A DNA stretch of 64,000 nucleotides from Rhabdobacter roseus (lineage in GTDB: Bacteria; Bacteroidota; Bacteroidia; Cytophagales; Spirosomataceae), in assembly GCF_014202275.1 (NCBI RefSeq), contig NZ_JACHGF010000005.1:255789-319788 (forward strand). The letters run 5' to 3'. Shown in pieces: positions 52,090 through 61,465 of this stretch (its first letter is position 1; every line of letters begins with the position of its first letter). The position numbers and the translations under genes were made by a program. The notes below the pieces were generated by a model. It was not told where the DNA came from. It was given only the letters and a program-made list of their open reading frames with translations, and did no database searches.

Positions 52090-52620
52090 ATGGAAGCCAA
52101 CTACCTGCAAAGTACCCGCCAGCAGTTTCTGTACTACAAAAGTCTGGGCGAAAAAGCCATGGCGCAGGTACCTGACGAAGCCCTGCACTGGGCTTATAAC
52201 GAGGAGACCAACAGCATCGCCGTCATCGTGCAACACCTGTGGGGCAATATGCGCTCGCGCTGGACCGACTTCCTCACCACCGACGGCGAAAAGCCCTGGC
52301 GCGACCGCGACGCCGAGTTTGAAGGTACTTTGATAACGCGCGCCGCGCTGCTGGCCCAATGGGAAGAAGGCTGGAACTACCTGCTGGGTACGTTGGATGC
52401 CCTCCAGCCCAGCGACCTGGCACGGACCGTCTACATCCGTAACGAGGCCCATACGGTGCTGGAGGCCATCAACCGGCAGCTGGCTCACTACCCCTACCAC
52501 GTCGGGCAGATCGTCCACATCGCCAAGATGGTGCAGGCCGGGGCCTGGCAAACGCTGACCATCGCCCGAAACGCGTCTCGTGGCTACAACGAAGAAAAAT
52601 TCGGAGATCAAAAAAACTAA
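52090..52620 (+). CDS. DUF1572/DinB-like protein
   Basis: This 176-residue four-helix protein of the DinB superfamily begins NYLQSTRQQFLYYKSLGEKA and includes SIAVIVQHLWGNMRSRWTDF and HYPYHVGQIVHIAKM, which hold the His residues of the expected metal site (His near 54, 137 and 141). Members are often thiol-dependent S-transferases or of unknown activity. I start at the ATG at 52090; the frame extends far upstream without coding character. Confidence 0.82.
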   Translation: MEANYLQSTRQQFLYYKSLGEKAMAQVPDEALHWAYNEETNSIAVIVQHLWGNMRSRWTDFLTTDGEKPWRDRDAEFEGTLITRAALLAQWEEGWNYLLGTLDALQPSDLARTVYIRNEAHTVLEAINRQLAHYPYHVGQIVHIAKMVQAGAWQTLTIARNASRGYNEEKFGDQKN

Positions 52621-52706
52621 AGTACCCCCCAGCGGCCCGGTACTTTCGATAACAAAAGGGCTCTCATTTTGGTACTTATCTCACCATCTCTTTTTGTCAA
52701 GTACCC

Positions 52707-53453
52707 ATGAACGTTCCAGCCGCCGTATCCTCTAGTACCTCCGGCCCCATTACTACCTTCACGATCTTCCGTTTTCCGGGCCGTTACGCTTGGTGGGCCT
52801 TTGCCCAGATGGGCCGTCAGGTACTGAGCCGGACCGAAGGTACCCACTTCTGCCGGATGCTGGGCTGCGGCCGCCACGGCTTCGACAAAGTACCCGACTT
52901 CCGGCAGTACGCTTTTCTGGCCTCCTGGGAAAGTACCTCGGCGGCGGCGGCTTTTTTTGCTTCGGAGCGCTTTGGTACCTACGCCGCCCGCAGCCGCGAG
53001 CACTACACGGTCTGGATGCGGCCGGTGCAGGCGCACGGTACCTGGAACGGCCTCCAGCCTTTTCCATTAACCGAAAATCTCTCCCAGGAAAGTACCCCTC
53101 TGGTGGTTCTGACGCGCGCTACCATCCACCTGCCCAAGCTGCTCGACTTCTGGCGGCACGTACCGCGGGCGCAGGCGGCGCTGCGGCGCTCGTCGGGGGT
53201 ACTTTTGGCGCTGGGCGTGGGCGAAAACCCCATCACCCAGCAGGCTACGATGAGTATCTGGAATGGCCCGGAGGCCATTCGGCAGTTTGCCTACCAGCGC
53301 ACCGACCACAAGGACATCGTGAAGCGCACCCGCCAGCGCGGCTGGTACCGCGAGGAGCTCTTCGCCCGCTTCGTGCCCATAGCCACACAGGGTACTTTAC
53401 ACGGCCAGGATGTACTGGAAGGGTACCTGGCAAAAGGCTATTATAATTTGTAA
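52707..53453 (+). CDS. CrtA-like (spheroidene monooxygenase-like) heme protein
   Basis: This 248-residue protein matches the CrtA-related family in its end MSIWNGPEAIRQFAYQR followed by HKDIVKRTRQRGWYREEL, and in FRQYAFLASWES. True CrtA inserts a keto group into acyclic carotenoids, but related copies occur widely without carotenoid genes, and none lie beside it. No signal peptide is present. It is transcribed alone on the plus strand. Confidence 0.75.
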   Translation: MNVPAAVSSSTSGPITTFTIFRFPGRYAWWAFAQMGRQVLSRTEGTHFCRMLGCGRHGFDKVPDFRQYAFLASWESTSAAAAFFASERFGTYAARSREHYTVWMRPVQAHGTWNGLQPFPLTENLSQESTPLVVLTRATIHLPKLLDFWRHVPRAQAALRRSSGVLLALGVGENPITQQATMSIWNGPEAIRQFAYQRTDHKDIVKRTRQRGWYREELFARFVPIATQGTLHGQDVLEGYLAKGYYNL

Positions 53454-53470
53454 AGTAATTATCAGTAGGT

Positions 53471-53749
53471 ATGACCTTTGAAGCAATCGATATTCAGGAT
53501 ATTTCGGGAATTCAGTCCATTAAGATCCCGCCTAGTCTTAAAATTGACGACAATAAGGTTTATCTTAAAAAAGTTGGCAACGCACTTTATAGTATTCCCT
53601 TTCATAATCCTTGGCAGGCCTTATTTGATAGCGTCGACGACTTTACTCCAGATTTTATGGTCGAAAGAGAACAACCACAGGAACAATCACGTGAATCCTT
53701 AACATTCAAGCTAAGCAAAATAATCTACCAAAGTACCCTGTCGGAATAG
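53471..53749 (+). CDS. Orphan VapB-type (AbrB/MazE fold) antitoxin
   Basis: This 92-residue protein has the VapB pattern: SIKIPPSLKIDDNKVYLKKV, a swapped-hairpin DNA-binding domain, then ALYSIPFHNPWQALFDSV and DDFTPDFMVEREQPQEQ, the stretch that normally holds the VapC toxin. No PIN-domain toxin follows; the next gene is a VOC protein. The last 20 residues look unlike VapB and may be read-through after loss of the toxin. The DNA here is AT-richer than its neighbours and contains a single GTAC word. Confidence 0.7.
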   Translation: MTFEAIDIQDISGIQSIKIPPSLKIDDNKVYLKKVGNALYSIPFHNPWQALFDSVDDFTPDFMVEREQPQEQSRESLTFKLSKIIYQSTLSE

Positions 53750-53843
53750 ACCCTTCATATTGTCGTAAATACACAGTGCCGGAGCCGGGTTTTACGCCTA
53801 GATTTGCCTACGTAAATCATCAGAAACCTAAAACCCATACGCT

Positions 53844-54251
53844 ATGGCTACCAAAATTTTTGTGAACCTGCCCGTCAAAAACCTGCAACGGTCCATCGAC
53901 TTTTTTACCCAGCTAGGCTTTACCTTCAACCCTCAGTTTACCGACGAGCACGCTACCTGCATGATCCTGGGCGAAAATATCTTCGCCATGCTCCTGACCG
54001 AGGAGCGCTTCCAGGATTTTACCAAAAAGGAAATTGCCGATGCCACCAAAACCACCGAGGTACTCATTGCCCTGGACGTCGCCAGCCGCGAGGAGGTCGA
54101 TGAGCTTGTGAACAAAGCCGAAGCCGCCGGGGGGCTGCGCTACGCCGACCCGCAGGATCACGGCTGGATGTACCTCCGAAGCTTTGCCGACCTCGACGGC
54201 CACCAGTGGGAAATCGCCTTCATGGACGAAAGCGCCATCCCGACCGAGTAG
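53844..54251 (+). CDS. VOC-family (glyoxalase-like) protein
   Basis: This 135-residue protein carries the VOC fold, beginning KIFVNLPVKNLQRSIDFFTQ with LGFTFNPQF, and ending SFADLDGHQWEIAFMD, which supplies the usual metal-site Glu. The family includes glyoxalases, dioxygenases and resistance proteins. Substrate is unknown. It is transcribed alone. Confidence 0.87.
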   Translation: MATKIFVNLPVKNLQRSIDFFTQLGFTFNPQFTDEHATCMILGENIFAMLLTEERFQDFTKKEIADATKTTEVLIALDVASREEVDELVNKAEAAGGLRYADPQDHGWMYLRSFADLDGHQWEIAFMDESAIPTE

Positions 54252-54334
54252 CCGCGCGCCTTCGCTGGACGTAGAAATAGTACTTACAAGGTACCTTGGT
54301 GAATGCTGAGGTACTTTGTTTTTAAAGCCAGGCT

Positions 54335-54401
54335 AGTTCGCGTTTGGCAGGCTGGTTCGCGTTTGCAACGCGAATTCCCGTACAGCGCGTTTATAACGCG
54401 C
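54335..54401. repeat. REP-like double-hairpin repeat, copy A
   Basis: The copy begins with a half unit (tagttcgcgtttgg at 54335), then a perfect hairpin at 54356-54374 (8-bp stem ttcgcgtt, loop tgc) and a second at 54385-54401 (7-bp stem gcgcgtt, loop tat). It lies 105 bases before the small lipoprotein gene. Confidence 0.85.
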
Positions 54402-54505
54402 ATCCCCCTGGCTTCCAACGGCTCACTCAGGCGGTGCATTTACTAAATGTCCTCACTTCTCTATTTTTTCCCTGTCTAGTTTTACCCAAAAAACAGAAAG
54501 AAAAA

Positions 54506-54787
54506 ATGGAAAACAAACCTAAAACGTTACTGAAAATAAGTACTTACGTCTTTTTCGGACTACTCCTAAGCTGCTCCGGAAAAAAGGACGTCAGCCCTGC
54601 CAACTGTGAGGCCAGCGGCGAACGTGCCAGCGCGGCCCTCAATGCATATATTGCTGATCCGGAGAATAAAACCAAATGCGAAGCATACAAAAGCGCCCTA
54701 AGAGATATATTCCAGAGCTGCCCTACCTACTATACCGGGGCTACCAAGCAGTCCATGGAAGAGTTACTGGCTGCTACCTGTCCTTAA
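54506..54787 (+). CDS. Small lipoprotein of unknown function
   Basis: Unrecognised protein of 93 residues. The signal peptide has KTLLKISTYVFFGLLL and a lipobox LLSCSGKK, so the mature protein has about 70 residues. It contains four Cys after the lipid site (in ANCEA, TKCEA, QSCPT and ATCP), suggesting two disulfides. The ATG at 54506 is preceded by an AAAGAAAAAA leader. It lies exactly between REP copies A and B. Confidence 0.65.
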   Translation: MENKPKTLLKISTYVFFGLLLSCSGKKDVSPANCEASGERASAALNAYIADPENKTKCEAYKSALRDIFQSCPTYYTGATKQSMEELLAATCP

Positions 54788-54790
54788 GGG

Positions 54791-54882
54791 TTAGTTCGCG
54801 TTTGGCTTGCTGATCCGCGTTTGCAAAGTGCTGGTTCGCGTTTGCAACGCGAATCCCCGGTAGAGTGGCGTTTATAACGCCC
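54791..54882. repeat. REP-like double-hairpin repeat, copy B
   Basis: Two imperfect half units (54792 and 54811) precede the perfect hairpin at 54834-54852 (stem ttcgcgtt, loop tgc) and the second at 54867-54881 (stem ggcgtt, loop tat). The order and spacing match copies A and C. It lies between the small lipoprotein and the FAD monooxygenase. Confidence 0.85.
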
Positions 54883-54904
54883 GCAAGCCCTTAAATCAAA
54901 AAAA

Positions 54905-56038
54905 TCAGACAGGTACTTTGGTTACGTCGTAGCCAAAGTACCTGTCGAGTACTTTAAGACTAGCCGCTTCCGGCTGAATAGTGAAAAACAAATTTCTGAT
55001 CCCGGCCAGTACGGGGTGCTGCCACTGGCCTATCTGCCCCAGCAATAGGCTGTTTTTAACAATTTCCTGCGCTCTCGGATAATGCTTCTCCTCGTATACC
55101 TTGAGGGCTTTTTCCGAAATGCCGTATTCTACCAGGCAATGGGACAGCAACAAAACGCCTTCGATCGCCATGCAAGCACCTTGCCCCAGATTGGGCGTGG
55201 TGGGATGAGCCGCATCGCCAATCAGCACGACGTTTCCCTTACTCCATCCCCTCACCGGAATACGGTCGCCCAGATTGGTCTTGATGATGTGCGGGCTATG
55301 GTCAAATAACCTCGGAATGGGATCGTGCCATTGACCAAAAATCCTTTTTAGCTTCACGAGCGTTCCCTCAGGTTCATCCACTTGCCCAAATGGCTCATTG
55401 GCCGTAGCCCACCAGCCAAACTGCCCCTCTCGGATGGGTACTATTCCTACTCGGTTTCCCCGGCCCAGCGTCTCGCTCGCATAGCCCTGATCCAGGGGTA
55501 CTTCCGCAATGCCCCGCCAAATGGTGTAGCCTCTGTAAATGGGTTTTCCGTCGCCTATTATTTTCTGCCGAACGCGCGAATTGATTCCGTCGGCCCCAAC
55601 CAGCAAGTCACCAAGTACCTCTTTTCCGTTGGAAAACGTAGCCGTTACGGTCCCATTCTCGTTCCAGGCAAACTCGTGCAGCTCATGGCCGGGATGAAGC
55701 CAGTCGGCAGGTACTTGCTGTAACAAAACGGACAGCAAATCGGCCCGATGAATACACACGGCGGGAAGGTCATAGGCGGGCCTGCTGCGCGTAAGTACCT
55801 TACCCGCGGCCGTTTTGATGTACGCCTCCTTAATCTCTCCGCATTTTTCCAGCACAGCCTCCAGGATACCCAGCTCCCGAAAAACCCGCAGCGCGTTGGG
55901 CCACAGGCTAACGGCCGCCCCGACCTCCCTGAATTCCGGGCTACGCTCATATACCTCACAGGTAAATCCTGCTTTTTTGAGGGCTATGGCCAGGGTTAAT
56001 CCGCCAATTCCACCCCCAACAATGACTATCTTTTTCAT
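54905..56038 (-). CDS. FAD-dependent monooxygenase
   Basis: This 377-residue group-A flavoprotein monooxygenase has the GxGxxG motif IVGGGIGGLTLAIALKKAG at residues 5-23, the DG motif LLVGADGINSRVR near 145-157, and the GD motif GNVVLIGDAAHPTTPNLGQG near 268-287. The family covers salicylate-hydroxylase, zeaxanthin-epoxidase and TetX-type enzymes. It is divergent from a TetR gene with two matching operators in between, which suggests induction by a small toxic or aromatic compound. Confidence 0.87.
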   Translation of the reverse strand: MKKIVIVGGGIGGLTLAIALKKAGFTCEVYERSPEFREVGAAVSLWPNALRVFRELGILEAVLEKCGEIKEAYIKTAAGKVLTRSRPAYDLPAVCIHRADLLSVLLQQVPADWLHPGHELHEFAWNENGTVTATFSNGKEVLGDLLVGADGINSRVRQKIIGDGKPIYRGYTIWRGIAEVPLDQGYASETLGRGNRVGIVPIREGQFGWWATANEPFGQVDEPEGTLVKLKRIFGQWHDPIPRLFDHSPHIIKTNLGDRIPVRGWSKGNVVLIGDAAHPTTPNLGQGACMAIEGVLLLSHCLVEYGISEKALKVYEEKHYPRAQEIVKNSLLLGQIGQWQHPVLAGIRNLFFTIQPEAASLKVLDRYFGYDVTKVPV

Positions 56039-56061
56039 GGGTTTGCTTTATGATTTTCAAA

Positions 56062-56079
56062 TTAGCTCCGTTGAGCTAA
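56062..56079. promoter_or_regulatory. TetR operator, site 1
   Basis: An 18-bp palindrome, TTAGCTC-cgtt-GAGCTAA. It is identical in both half sites to a second palindrome centred 46 bases away. It lies 23 bases before the monooxygenase start, where bound repressor would block its transcription. Confidence 0.8.
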
Positions 56080-56107
56080 CGCAAAGGTATGCGAAGATTT
56101 TCATATC

Positions 56108-56125
56108 TTAGCTCCAAAGAGCTAA
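56108..56125. promoter_or_regulatory. TetR operator, site 2
   Basis: An 18-bp palindrome, TTAGCTC-caaa-GAGCTAA, ending two bases before the tetR ATG at 56128. Together with site 1 it should give autoregulation of tetR and control of the divergent monooxygenase. Confidence 0.8.
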
Positions 56126-56127
56126 AA

Positions 56128-56736
56128 ATGAAAGAAAAAATAGTAGAGCAAGCAGCTAAGGTGTTTAATCAGAAGGGGATTGAGCGAAGTACGCTGCGCG
56201 ATATAGCCCAGGAGCTTTCCATCAGCGATGGTCACTTAAGGTATTATTTTAAAACCAAGGAGAGCTTGATCCTGGCCATTTTCTCTACGATGGAGCAGGA
56301 AATCGCGGCCCTCGCACCCAGCAAAGACACTTTCCCCGCCGCCCTCATCGAAGCCATGCGCCGGAGCTTTGAAATCATGAAAAACTATACGTTCTTTTTT
56401 CTGGATACATCCTCCATTCTGGCCAAGTACCCTACCGTCCATGCGGCTTATCAGGCGTTGTTTGAAAGTCGTAAGCAGCTCTTCTTGCACCTTTTCCTGC
56501 GGCTCAAAGAAGAAGGTACTTTCTCCGAAGATTTGGATAATGACCTGTTCCCGATCTTATTCGAGCAATTCTTCATTTTATCGGACAATTGGGTGAAGTA
56601 TGTCTACCTGGCAAAAGAAGAAAAAGGGAACGAAAAGGTGGATCACTACCTGGCACTCACCTTGGCACTACTCCTTCCCTATTTTAATTCCGAAACAAAA
56701 AAAGAGGTTTTACAGTGGGTTAAGGCCGCTTACTAG
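56128..56736 (+). CDS. TetR-family repressor
   Basis: This 202-residue regulator starts at the ATG at 56128, directly behind operator 2; a 13-codon extension would run through the operator. The helix-turn-helix lies in RSTLRDIAQELSISDGHLRY and YFKTKESLILAIF (about 22-55). The C-terminal ligand domain, mostly helical, has many aromatic residues. It is divergent from the FAD monooxygenase, and both lie between REP copies B and C. Confidence 0.88.
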   Translation: MKEKIVEQAAKVFNQKGIERSTLRDIAQELSISDGHLRYYFKTKESLILAIFSTMEQEIAALAPSKDTFPAALIEAMRRSFEIMKNYTFFFLDTSSILAKYPTVHAAYQALFESRKQLFLHLFLRLKEEGTFSEDLDNDLFPILFEQFFILSDNWVKYVYLAKEEKGNEKVDHYLALTLALLLPYFNSETKKEVLQWVKAAY

Positions 56737-56770
56737 TTTCACTCAGAATAGTACTTGCTGGTTAACTTGC

Positions 56771-56820
56771 TAGTTCGCGTTTGCAACGCGAATTCCCGCA
56801 GAGTGGCGTTTATAACGCAC
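56771..56820. repeat. REP-like double-hairpin repeat, copy C
   Basis: A perfect hairpin at 56774-56792 (8-bp stem ttcgcgtt, loop tgc) and a second at 56806-56818 (5-bp stem gcgtt, loop tat) in the same order as copies A and B. It lies 34 bases behind tetR. A degenerate half unit occurs at 57563-57583, at the end of the following gene. Confidence 0.85.
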
Positions 56821-56933
56821 CTACTTTTCAAGAGTTGGTATATATATTCTCTTGCTTTTTCAGCAGATCCCTTCTTGCAAATGAGCAGACGGCAATGCTT
56901 CTTTGCATGAAAATTAGATGCTGAATTGATTCC

Positions 56934-57578
56934 ATGAAACACACCATTATTGTTCTTCTCTTGTTCGTGTGTGCGTTTAATGCCTACGGACAAAACTACC
57001 TTCTTGACAGCACCCGCAGCGGCTTGCATCTGGCCGGACAGTACGGATCATCTCAGGGTTCTACGATCGGTGGAGGAGTGTTGGGCTATACCTTTGACGG
57101 TACTTACACCCTTTCCCTGGCGGCGGGCAAAGAAAATAATCGGGACTTGAAGATGACAGCCTTCTCGCTCAAGCCTCACATGAGCTTTATGATATTGAAA
57201 CAAGGGGTTCATAAAACGCCCATCAGTGCCGCGTTCGGGCTATCGTTTCAGCGTTCTTGGTTCCAAGCGGGACAAAAAGCCAAAGTAGAAAGTATTGTTT
57301 TTGACTGCGGATTCTTTCGTAAAATGAGGCTTTCCCGAACTACGTCGCTCATTCCGGGGGTGCTGGGAGGGCTAGTGGCCTGGTCCTCGTTTACCAATCA
57401 ATACATGGATAAAGTGAATCAAACCTACCTTTATGGCTTTCAGCTTTCGCTCCTGGCCGGCCCTTTTCACCTTACACCCATGCTACAATACACCACGAAG
57501 GAGAACCTACGCACGTTCAACGTAGTAGCGGGCTTTATTTTTCCCAGAAAACAAGAAACGGTTGGCTCGCGTTTATAA
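56934..57578 (+). CDS. Putative outer-membrane beta-barrel protein
   Basis: Unrecognised protein of 214 residues with a clear signal peptide (KHTIIVLLLFVCAFNAYGQ). The mature chain alternates polar and hydrophobic residues in short strands, many Gly and aromatic residues, and ends near an aromatic residue, the usual signs of a small outer-membrane barrel. The last codons overlap a degenerate REP-like half unit, so the C-terminus (VGSRL) may be altered. Confidence 0.6.
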   Translation: MKHTIIVLLLFVCAFNAYGQNYLLDSTRSGLHLAGQYGSSQGSTIGGGVLGYTFDGTYTLSLAAGKENNRDLKMTAFSLKPHMSFMILKQGVHKTPISAAFGLSFQRSWFQAGQKAKVESIVFDCGFFRKMRLSRTTSLIPGVLGGLVAWSSFTNQYMDKVNQTYLYGFQLSLLAGPFHLTPMLQYTTKENLRTFNVVAGFIFPRKQETVGSRL

Positions 57579-57655
57579 ACCCGAACCAACTTCATGATTT
57601 CTATAAGGCGAACTGAGAATCATTAATGCCCTTTGAGAGAAAAAATCGTAACTAC

Positions 57656-57892
57656 TTATTCTTCTATTCCGTATATGATTCGGTGCTCCTGATTAGTTCT
57701 TCTCGAAAAACTTCCCGTCAGGCCGTGTTTCAACCTTTCGGGCTTGCCAATTCCTGACTCTGGATGCTCGTGAATCGATTCCAGAATCTTTTCTATGCGG
57801 GTAAGTACCCCTTTCTGACCCGAAGCGTGCCAGTACTTTAAATGTTGGATGTACGTAGGGGTTAGCTTTATTTCGTACTTAGCAGCTCCCAT
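57656..57892 (-). CDS. YoeB/Txe-family mRNA interferase toxin
   Basis: This 78-residue RelE-fold toxin cleaves mRNA at ribosomes. It carries LTPTYIQHLKYWHASGQKGV, the KPERLKHGLTGSFSRR stretch and the C-terminal NQEHRIIYGIEE; the catalytic Glu, Arg and His of YoeB have counterparts in KPERLKH and NQEHRI. The gene starts within the end of the antitoxin frame (overlap of 25 bases). The toxin looks complete, but the antitoxin is not. Confidence 0.85.
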   Translation of the reverse strand: MGAAKYEIKLTPTYIQHLKYWHASGQKGVLTRIEKILESIHEHPESGIGKPERLKHGLTGSFSRRTNQEHRIIYGIEE

Positions 57893-58026
57893 ACACTAGT
57901 CCCTTCTTCGAGGGTGACCGTTTTTTCCTCCTTAGCCTCTTGGTGGCTTTTTTTCACCATCTCCACAAACTCAGGGTCGTAGGCTGACTCAGACTGTGCT
58001 TCCTCAAAAGGTACCTCAAAGCTTTC
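57868..58026 (-). pseudogene. Truncated antitoxin of the YoeB pair
   Basis: A 53-codon frame from an in-frame TAG (complement of 58027-58029) to the stop at 57868 encodes SAYDPEFVEMVKKSHQEAKE, which resembles the C-terminal half of DUF2683-type antitoxins (toxin-binding part). The N-terminal DNA-binding half is absent: the TAG cuts the frame and no good start precedes it. A 30-residue product from the ATG at 57960 is possible. It overlaps the toxin start by 25 bases. Confidence 0.6.
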
Positions 58027-58143
58027 CTAAACGGGCCACCGCATGTTCCTGATGCGTCCGTCCATACGCTGATTATTAAACAACTAATAAGGCAGGTACT
58101 AGCTACTTCTTCCCAAGAATATCGAATTCTTCCCACTTATGCA

Positions 58144-58310
58144 CTACCCCACCTCCTTCACGCGCTCTTTGAGCCGCAGCAGCTCATCGCGGTAGCGGGC
58201 GGCTTGCAGGAAGTCCAGGTCCTTGGCGGCGGCTTCCATTTTGCGCTGGGTTTCGGCGATGAGCTTTTGCAGCCATGTTTTGTACCAACTGGTCGGCCGA
58301 GATGTAGATT
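58144..58310 (-). pseudogene. Second copy of the uvrB 3' end (remnant)
   Basis: Bases 58144-58269 match 59161-59286 at 122 of 126 positions without a gap. The copy encodes the same C-terminal 41 residues, the UvrC-interacting UVR motif, with a single Gln-to-Arg change and the same TAG stop. Further upstream an 11-base deletion shifts the frame, and similarity fades by about 58305. It has no start codon. It lies directly downstream of xisI, so the xisHI pair is framed by two uvrB 3' ends. Confidence 0.9.
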
Positions 58311-58324
58311 TTTTTGGGTTAAAC

Positions 58325-58642
58325 TCAAGCTACCGCAAAATCACTCATCTTTCGGTAAAAAGGCGACCGGAAGCCTAGTACAATCTGATCTCGGGGAATT
58401 CCGCGTTTCACCAGTTCATCGGCTACAGCAAGGTCGGTACCATCGTGCTGTATCCATACCTTGCCATCCTTTTTTACTTCAATGTGCAGGTAGCAGCCAT
58501 ACTGCCGTCGGTCTTCGTCCCAGTGTATGCTGTAAATCAGGAAATGCTGTTTTTGCGGGTCGTGAATAAGTTGGCCTTGCTCCTCGGGGGCGTAGGCGGC
58601 TACCTCCTTCATGTAGTCCGATACGATTGCTAGATTATCCAT
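58325..58642 (-). CDS. xisI: XisI, fdxN-element excision controlling factor family
   Basis: This 105-residue protein matches the XisI family over its length: the start DNLAIVSDYMKEVA, the centre DRRQYGCYLHIEVKKDGKVW, and the end GIPRDQIVLGFRSP with FAVA. In Anabaena, XisI is required with XisH for excision of the fdxN element by the XisF recombinase; no recombinase is near here. It overlaps xisH by 13 bases, so the two are translationally coupled. Its stop lies about 15 bases from the uvrB remnant. Confidence 0.92.
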   Translation of the reverse strand: MDNLAIVSDYMKEVAAYAPEEQGQLIHDPQKQHFLIYSIHWDEDRRQYGCYLHIEVKKDGKVWIQHDGTDLAVADELVKRGIPRDQIVLGFRSPFYRKMSDFAVA

Positions 58643-59046
58643 TTCAGTATTTCTTCCGTTTTTTCGTCAAAAACAATGATTTGTACTTGGTACAACTGCC
58701 ATATCTTGCGGATGGCCGTTTCTTCAAAAAAGTCTTCAAAAATTTGCTTGCCCACCGCCAAAAACAATTGCCGATCTGCTTCGTAATCTTTCAAAACTGC
58801 CTTGTAAAAGAGGTACTCACCCAAAGCTTCGCGAAAAGCCACCAGGTCAGACTTCCCACCAAACGATTTGATCTCCACCGCAATTTTATGAGCGTCCTTC
58901 TCAGCAATCAAAATTTTCTCAGCCGCCAAATCCACGTAGCTGCGCTCTTTGCCTAAGGGTAGAAAATACGGGTCGTGCATAATTTCCCAACCATCCTTGA
59001 TCAGCGCATTCTTAACAAAATCATGGACGAAATCTTTGGCGGGCAT
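58630..59046 (-). CDS. xisH: XisH, fdxN-element excision controlling factor family
   Basis: This 138-residue protein has the family's usual length and start (MPAKDFVHDFVKNALIKDGW). A PD-(D/E)XK-type nuclease core is visible: DLAAEKILIAE followed by AVEIKSFGGKSD, giving Asp, Glu and Lys in the right order. The frame runs upstream without a stop to within three bases of the uvrB stop, but the family start is at 59046. It lies 114 bases behind uvrB. The gene pair is AT-richer than uvrB and poor in RGTACY words. Confidence 0.92.
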   Translation of the reverse strand: MPAKDFVHDFVKNALIKDGWEIMHDPYFLPLGKERSYVDLAAEKILIAEKDAHKIAVEIKSFGGKSDLVAFREALGEYLFYKAVLKDYEADRQLFLAVGKQIFEDFFEETAIRKIWQLYQVQIIVFDEKTEEILKWII

Positions 59047-59160
59047 AGGGTAATTGTTCAGGCCGAGTCGGACTCGAAATAAATGATAATTAGGTAGTGA
59101 TTTTAACAAAAACGAAACATAACCAAAGAATTTCCCACTCCCAACACGCGCCAGCAAAAC

Positions 59161-61179
<2,019 letters not shown>

Positions 61180-61465
61180 TGCGCTTTCAGCAGAAGAATA
61201 CCTTGGATAACAATCCGCCCAGCCCAAATAGTTCGGGTACCCAAGGGCCGTTGGTATCATTTAGCAAGATACGAAAAGAAGTTCTTCGGGAACGATTTTA
61301 GTACCAGAAAAACCCTGGTGCCAAAGTACCTTCCTTCGGGTTGAAAGTACCTTGAAACCACCCTATCACAAGTACCTACAGGTACCTCTCCGGCAAGGTT
61401 GGCGCGGCGCGTTGGCTTTGCTTTTTTGTGAAGGTACCTACCCAACCACATTTAGTTATTTACGT

